From G963674685 sp964591275 (lineage in GTDB: Bacteria; Lernaellota; Lernaellaia; JACKCT01): 18,123 nucleotides of DNA. The notes under the pieces are model-generated. The model was not told the DNA's origin and searched no databases. It saw nothing but the letters and a program-made list of their open reading frames with translations. Location: the NCBI GenBank assembly GCA_964591275.1, contig CAZQAE010000094.1, forward strand, positions 1 to 18,123, read 5' to 3'. Position 1 is the first letter of the stretch. Every line of letters starts with the position of its first letter. The position numbers were made by a program, and so were the translations under genes. Below, piece after piece: positions 14,272-18,123 of this stretch.

Positions 14272-14442
14272 ATGGCAAAGGATAAAATCAACTGGGAGCC
14301 AAACATCAAGAAATCGTTTGAAATCCAGAACAACATCAAAGACATCAATCAGAAGTTGAAAGATGACGCCGACAAACGAAAAATCGATGGGTTCAATCCT
14401 GGAGACCTGTTCGTCCCAAAAGACAAAAGCTGGGGAAAATAG
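14272..14442 (+). CDS. Hypothetical 56-aa Lys-rich protein
   Basis: A short ORF with a very strong ribosome binding site (AAAGGAGGTG at 14258-14267). The product is hydrophilic and rich in Lys and Asp: MAKDKINWEPNIKKSFEIQN, a polar coil-like middle with INQKLKDDADKRK, and an end of PGDLFVPKDKSWGK. No signal or membrane segment is seen and I recognise no family. A stem-loop with a CCG-GAAA-CGG tip follows at 14463-14495. The next intact gene downstream on the same strand is the SIR2-like gene, but 335 bases separate it from the IHF-like leader, so operon membership is unproven. Confidence 0.6.
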   Translation: MAKDKINWEPNIKKSFEIQNNIKDINQKLKDDADKRKIDGFNPGDLFVPKDKSWGK

Positions 14443-14777
14443 TTTTTCGAAGTTCTCCATATCCAGACCACATTTGCCGGAAACGGGTAGTCTGGGGTGA
14501 AGCTAACGTGCTTCCGCGCGTAACGCGAATTTAATAACACTGACTTTAACCTGCCTCCGCGCAGGCTAGGTCAGCTCCATGTATTCCCCTGGGAGTGGAA
14601 CAATCTGCCTGTTGCCATCCTTTGACGCTTGACGAAATCTTTGGATTTTCAATTCCGTGCGCGATCATCAAACTCATCATGCAAAAATTGCCCGTAGTTG
14701 GCAGGTTCACAACACGCCGAAGGCAAATATCAGACGTGCTTGGCACGTTACAGCTCAAAATGCAGCAGTGAGGTCGT
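14443..14777. other. Gene-poor stretch with a GNRA-capped stem-loop
   Basis: CCAGAC (14463-14468) pairs with GTCTGG (14490-14495), and inside it CCG-GAAA-CGG (14477-14486) forms a second short stem with a GNRA-type loop. It might be the end of the transcript of the 56-aa ORF or part of a structured RNA. No further gene is supported in this stretch. Confidence 0.3.
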
Positions 14778-14858
14778 ATGACCAAGGCTGATCTTATCAA
14801 AGCGATTTACGAGAGCGTCGGTTTCTCAATGGAAGAATTGGCGAAAGGGAGAAAATGA
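14778..14858 (+). pseudogene. Truncated IHF-alpha/HU N-terminus, overlapping the SIR2 gene start
   Basis: A 26-codon ORF, MTKADLIKAIYESVGFS followed by MEELAKGRK and stop. The first ~17 residues match the N-terminal helices of integration host factor alpha (MTKADL...IYE.VGFS.KE). The DNA-binding arm and the rest are missing. GTGAGG lies upstream of its ATG as a ribosome binding site. Its TGA overlaps the ATG of the SIR2-like gene (ATGA at 14855-14858), so if translated it would couple to that gene. Most simply it is the 5' end of an ihfA-like gene interrupted by acquisition of the SIR2 gene; it may now serve as a leader. Confidence 0.6.
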
Positions 14859-16018
14859 AAAATACCGTTTCATCACGCCTAATTTTCTTAGGGGCGGGCT
14901 TTTCCAGCCCCGCTGGTCTTCCTCTTGGACGCAACCTTTTCTCTGAAGTCCGAACACGCATTAAATATGAGCAAGGGCTAGATAATCATTTTGAGGGAGA
15001 CCTGAATCGATTTCTCGAATACCTCCGTATTTGCGACGAGCGTTCAGTCTCAGACGAGGAGATAGATTTTGAAGAGTTTCTTGCTTTTCTAGATATAGAG
15101 CATTTTCTCGGCCTAAAAGGTAAGGATACTTGGAGCTCCGAGGGAAACGAGACTCAGCTCCTAATCCGGCATTACATTGGCCAGATTCTTCTTGAACGTA
15201 CACCGACAGATATCGAATCAATTCCGTCCCTTTACCGGAAATTCGTGCATTTTCTGAATCCAAGCGACCGAATATTCACTTTCAATTACGACAACCTTCT
15301 TGAACGTGTTTTAGACGCCGAAGGGATATCCTATCGACTGTTTCCACATCGATTCAGTGAGATCAACACCACTTTCAATACGATAGATTCGAGCCATGAC
15401 GATGACGAAATCGTAGTTACTAAACTTCATGGCTCTATCGATTGGTTCGATCGGACAGCGTATAACGAGCGTCTTCAAATTGCTAGTCAAGATTCGATAT
15501 CATATTTTCCAAAGCACCCGGTCTTCGGGGCGGATGCACTCGTTCATCCAATTCCACTTGTCGAGGGTCCGAGATCGCATGATGATCCTCTCAATCTGGT
15601 CTTTCGCGTTCCCGATCCAAGTCCACTTTATCAAAAGCCTCGGTTAAGTTGTGCGCCTTTAATTCTTTCGCCATCACGAACCAAATTTATCTACGCTCGC
15701 CCACTAAAAGATTTTTGGTGGGGGCTGGAGGATATGGGTGGCCTAAACCTTTCTCTGATAATCGTCGGCTACTCTTTGCCGGTGTATGATGAATACGCCA
15801 GGATGGTTCTTTACCATGTTGCTCGGAACTTCACTGAGTTTGAGCCAGACTTGGAATTTCTGGGAAGAAAAAAGTCGGCGGTTCGCATCCTCGACGAACG
15901 AAGCGATCCTTCCGAGGAGAAAGAATTGCGTGACCGATATAGGTTTATCAATCCAAAAAGATGCGAGTTCTGGATGGATGGCTTATCAGAGAAGGGAATT
16001 GAGTGGTTGTTCAGGTAA
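14855..16018 (+). CDS. SIR2-like NADase domain protein (defence-type)
   Basis: A 387-aa protein of the SIR2_2 type, distinct from protein deacetylase sirtuins. Visible motifs: FLGAGFSSPAGLPLG (11-25, the GAG.S nucleotide loop), FTFNYDNLLE (141-150) with Asn144, TKLHGSIDW (189-197) with catalytic-position His192, and IIVGYSLPVYDE (302-313). Such domains in bacterial immunity (for example DSR, ThsA, SIR2-HerA) deplete NAD+ when a phage is sensed. Here no HerA, Argonaute, TIR or other partner gene lies next to it, and the protein has no extra sensor domain, so trigger and partner are unknown. AAAGGGAG precedes the ATG; the start overlaps the IHF-like leader stop. Its AT-rich composition differs from glgB upstream, consistent with horizontal gain. 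Confidence 0.85.
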   Translation: MKNTVSSRLIFLGAGFSSPAGLPLGRNLFSEVRTRIKYEQGLDNHFEGDLNRFLEYLRICDERSVSDEEIDFEEFLAFLDIEHFLGLKGKDTWSSEGNETQLLIRHYIGQILLERTPTDIESIPSLYRKFVHFLNPSDRIFTFNYDNLLERVLDAEGISYRLFPHRFSEINTTFNTIDSSHDDDEIVVTKLHGSIDWFDRTAYNERLQIASQDSISYFPKHPVFGADALVHPIPLVEGPRSHDDPLNLVFRVPDPSPLYQKPRLSCAPLILSPSRTKFIYARPLKDFWWGLEDMGGLNLSLIIVGYSLPVYDEYARMVLYHVARNFTEFEPDLEFLGRKKSAVRILDERSDPSEEKELRDRYRFINPKRCEFWMDGLSEKGIEWLFR

Positions 16019-16223
16019 ACCACCGGACATCCGACGTGAGGTGTTCCACCCTACTTGTTTTTCGTCTTTTGCGAACTCAAAGAAAAAGGGCTTAATGCGA
16101 AAACAGGTGACAGCGAGACTGCCTGAAAAAGCCATGCTTGCCTTAATCCACTATTACACTTCCAAGCATATCACAATTTCTGGCTAAGGATGAATGCCAT
16201 AAACATTTTCGAGTGTTGAAGGT

Positions 16224-16332
16224 TTAAAAAAGACGTTGGGACGATATATGCGCTCCATTTGGCGTGAAAATCGGCGTATAAAACGCCTTGGCCAGGCGCT
16301 TGATGTTCATCACCGCCGCCGTCTTAAAAAAA
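16224..16332 (-). pseudogene. C-terminal remnant of a DDE transposase
   Basis: The minus strand from 16332 reads FKTAAVMNIKRLAKAFYTPI, then about 14 more residues to the TAA at 16224-16226. AAVMNIKRLAK is typical of the last helix of IS1182/IS5/IS4-group transposases. No other part of the transposase is present nearby. Between 16019 and 16223 I see no gene. Confidence 0.5.
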
Positions 16333-16433
16333 ACAAGTGAAAAAATAAGGATATATACGATTCAGACATCCTCTTGCATCGCGGTACCCAAACGGATAAG
16401 CGAAAACAGGTGCAAACCTAAAACTCCAGACCC

Positions 16434-16624
16434 CTACTGGCCGGGCTTTTGCATCGCCTGCGTGGCCCGCTTTTCCCCCTGACAGTATCGCTCATTTTTT
16501 GGATACGCCCGGCATAGCTGGTTGAATAAGTCACGGGACTGCCCATAGCGCTTGGCGTCAAATAGCATCTGCGCGTAATTGGCGGCGGCGCTTGCGTCGC
16601 CGGGGCGCTCGGTTAAAGCGAATT
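16434..16624 (-). pseudogene. C-terminal TPR-protein fragment truncated at a REP repeat
   Basis: The frame reads FALTERPGDASAAANYAQML, FDAKRYGQSRDLFNQLCRAY, PKNERYCQGEKRATQAMQKP and stops at 16434. Spacing of Ala, Tyr, Leu and Pro fits tetratricopeptide repeats (P.....A...LA..L....RY..A...F......P). Upstream the frame enters AATTGGTGAC repeat sequence at 16625, where homology ends. So this is the tail of a TPR gene whose front has been lost. Confidence 0.5.
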
Positions 16625-16666
16625 GAAAAAATTGGTGACAAAAGAAAAAATTGGTGACAGTCACCT
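16625..16666 (+). repeat. Two REP-type motifs in tandem
   Basis: AAAAAATTGGTGAC (16625-16639) is followed by AAAAAATTGGTGACAGTCACC (16645-16665), the second with the full palindrome. They mark the break of the TPR fragment. The stretch 16667-16854 holds no gene I can support. Confidence 0.55.
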
Positions 16667-16854
16667 ATTGTTTTTTGTGCCTGCTCATCTGGCTGCTAAT
16701 CCAGCGTGAAAAGTTGAGCCGAAATGCCGAATGGGCTATGCTGACAACACTTCAATAGGGAAGCACCGACAGGGGCCTATGCATCATTTTTCGTTCATCA
16801 TCATCGAGATCTTGGCCGTGCGCCTTTTGAACGAAATGATTGATCACACTAATT

Positions 16855-17230
16855 TCAATCGGTCGCCTTAGGATACTTAAGAAAGCGAAAGGCGTGCACG
16901 TCCTCCCTGTCATAATACCAGGATGATCGAGCTGCGCTGGCGACAAACTCCTTGCCTGTCTCACCCGTGGGAAGTCGATCATCACTGTTAGCGCAGACTA
17001 CTATCGGGATCAACGTTAAATTAGCGAACAGTGCGGCGCTCGTTCGTCTGTGCCCGTCCCAAATAAAAGAGGAAGCTTCACACTGAGACGACCTTGACCG
17101 GGAATCTAGCATCAAAGCCGTCCCGTTTCACGGATTCCAATACGGCCTTTGCATCTTCTCGCGCCAACTTTCGAACGTGCTCGGTCGGCAGAAGAGCTTT
17201 AGGTGAGGTCCAGTGCTTATTGATCGGGAC
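16855..17230 (-). pseudogene. Frameshifted ParB-like (ParB/Srx-type) domain gene
   Basis: Two adjacent minus-strand frames join into one ParB-like N-terminal domain. The first (17230 to about 17059) reads INKHWTSPKALLPTEHVRKL, AREDAKAVLESVKRDGFDAR, FPVKVVSV and then a stop. The second, in another frame, goes on from about 17063 with EASSFIWDGHRRTSAALFAN, LTLIPIVV and ends at 16855. ParB-like domains have L....GF..P..V......IWDGHRR..A.....L..IPV.V. The break is thus a single frameshift around 17055-17065. No start codon is seen in the first frame after the kinase stop, with which it is in phase, so it may also have lost its 5' end. It lies directly downstream of the kinase gene, so the two were probably one operon. 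Confidence 0.55.
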
Positions 17231-17239
17231 CCCTGAGCG

Positions 17240-17782
17240 CTAGCGCGGCACCTGAACACACAGAAAATCGACGATTTGCTCAACAGTCTGGAGTGACGTG
17301 TCCAGAACAAGGTCGTAGTTGGACACATTGTTGCGATCAATACCGTACTTTTGAGAATACCGTTTGTTCTCGCTTTCCTTTCTTTTCAAAAGCTGAGTTT
17401 TGGCACTAACAAGATCAGCGTACGCAGGCTCCTCACAACGCTGTTTATCGGCAAGGACGCGGGCAGCCGCAATATCTGGGTCCACGACGAGGTACACTTT
17501 GAAACTGGATGTTATGAAGTGCCAAGCGATACGCGAGTCAACGACATAGTCGTTACCGTCATTCACCAGTTCCTGCGACATCGCATCAATCTTCCTGTCG
17601 ATCGACGGATCGGATTCAGCAAGGATATTGAGTTCTAATGCATCGATTCCCATCTCACGAGCCATGTCACGATGGAACTGCCCCGTCGATACGTACTGAT
17701 ACCCAAGCCTTGCAGCAAGGGCTTTCGAGACCATGCTTTTACCACTTCCAAGTTCCCCGGATACTGTGATAATACGTCCCAT
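17240..17782 (-). CDS. Archaeal-type CMP kinase-like P-loop kinase
   Basis: A 180-aa P-loop kinase that closely follows the short archaeal (d)CMP kinase pattern rather than bacterial Cmk (about 220-230 aa). Walker A is SGELGSGKS near the N-terminus; then YVSTGQFHRDMAREMGI, AESDPSIDRKID, VVDSRIAWHF, a lid region with RKESENKRYSQKYGID, and SNYDLVLDTS at the C-terminus. The expected reaction is ATP + (d)CMP to ADP + (d)CDP, though related AAA_33-type proteins phosphorylate other small molecules. The start is ATG 17780-17782, with GGAAGG eight bases upstream; a GTG at 17791 would place that site too close. The ParB-like remnant follows 10 bases after its stop. Whether this is the cell's only CMP kinase or an accessory one cannot be told here. 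Confidence 0.8.
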   Translation of the reverse strand: MGRIITVSGELGSGKSMVSKALAARLGYQYVSTGQFHRDMAREMGIDALELNILAESDPSIDRKIDAMSQELVNDGNDYVVDSRIAWHFITSSFKVYLVVDPDIAAARVLADKQRCEEPAYADLVSAKTQLLKRKESENKRYSQKYGIDRNNVSNYDLVLDTSLQTVEQIVDFLCVQVPR

Positions 17783-18123
17783 CGGAAACACCTTCCATTT
17801 TATGTAATACTACGCCGCTTCGCGTTCCAGGCCAGTGCGGCCCCTCCGGATCTGAACCCTCTATTGCCGACAGTGGCTTCCCCGATCCGGTGATGGGGGT
17901 CCCCCGCGCGACTCGATAAAGTGGACCCCCGTTCTCGGCGCATTCTTACGATTCATCCGCATGCATCGACCAGCCATCTCGCGGTTCGGGCTATCTCAAA
18001 CGTCGACTTCGTTCCAGAGACCCTAGCCCCGCAAAGGATATCCTCCGAGCTCGCAAAGTACATGTCCCCGGCGGAACGTGTCAACGATAATGAGACACCG
18101 TTTTTCATAGTTTAGAGTACACT
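17783..18123. other. Upstream region of the kinase gene with a GC-rich dyad
   Basis: GGGGGTCC (17895-17902) pairs with GGACCCCC (17923-17930), and GGGGGTCCCCC (17895-17905) is itself palindromic. Tandem GGGGGTCC-like blocks resemble the ends of some IS21-type elements, but no transposase is present. On the minus strand TTGACA (about 18074-18079) and TACTTT 18 bases on could be a promoter. I see no gene here. Confidence 0.25.

Noticed and set aside
14546..14800. 84-aa minus-strand ORF upstream of the SIR2 gene
   Set aside because: It overlaps the IHF-like fragment on the opposite strand and has no recognisable motif or ribosome binding site.
17895..17930. IS21-type element end
   Set aside because: Only the GGGGGTCC-like blocks suggest it; no transposase, partner end or target duplication is visible.

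Overview
The window looks like a chromosomal accessory region of a Gram-negative bacterium. A lipobox lipoprotein with a long Asp-rich linker, a LolD-type ABC ATPase, a glycogen branching enzyme and mosaic intergenic palindromes recall deltaproteobacterial (Myxococcota/Desulfobacterota-like) or related metagenome-assembled genomes. No rRNA, tRNA or phylogenetic marker is present, so this placement is an inference. Intact genes are separated by unusually long stretches full of repeats and gene remnants.

Layout. 1-700: a promoter and a small Asp-rich, Cys-rich lipoprotein. 900-1320: a hairpin MITE-like element, REP-type repeats and a truncated methyltransferase-like fragment. 1448-3964 (-): a NACHT NTPase fused to a C-terminal formylglycine-generating-enzyme (FGE, C-type-lectin) domain; the last ~35 residues look like the variable region of a diversity-generating retroelement (DGR) target. 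4100-4540: palindromes, heptamer repeats, a tyrosine-recombinase tail and one copy of a 182-bp repeat. 4573-9150: an SGNH hydrolase, an orphan LolD-like ATPase, a formyltransferase remnant, a UPF0104-type membrane protein, a small HTH protein and a divergent LexA/CI-like repressor. The second, inverted copy of the 182-bp repeat follows at 9237. 9502-11087: a complete AbiE-type toxin-antitoxin operon with a palindromic operator. 11121-13963: yccF and glgB, bracketed by inverted copies of a 104-bp repeat. 14179-16018: a 56-aa ORF, a truncated IHF-alpha-like leader peptide and a stand-alone SIR2-like NADase. 16224-17230: remnants of a transposase, a TPR protein and a frameshifted ParB-like gene. 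17240-17782 (-): an archaeal-type CMP kinase-like P-loop kinase.

How it fits together. Three immunity-type loci (NACHT-FGE, AbiE, SIR2) lie among housekeeping-like single genes (glgB, yccF, ABC ATPase, kinase). Several broken genes end or begin exactly at copies of a palindromic REP motif (AATTGGTGAC...), so the region appears to have gained and lost genes repeatedly. The observation most worth following is the DGR-like, NNY-codon-rich 3' end of the NACHT-FGE gene; no reverse transcriptase or template repeat is seen in this window. Second are the IHF-alpha fragment coupled by ATGA to the SIR2 gene, and the nested inverted repeats.
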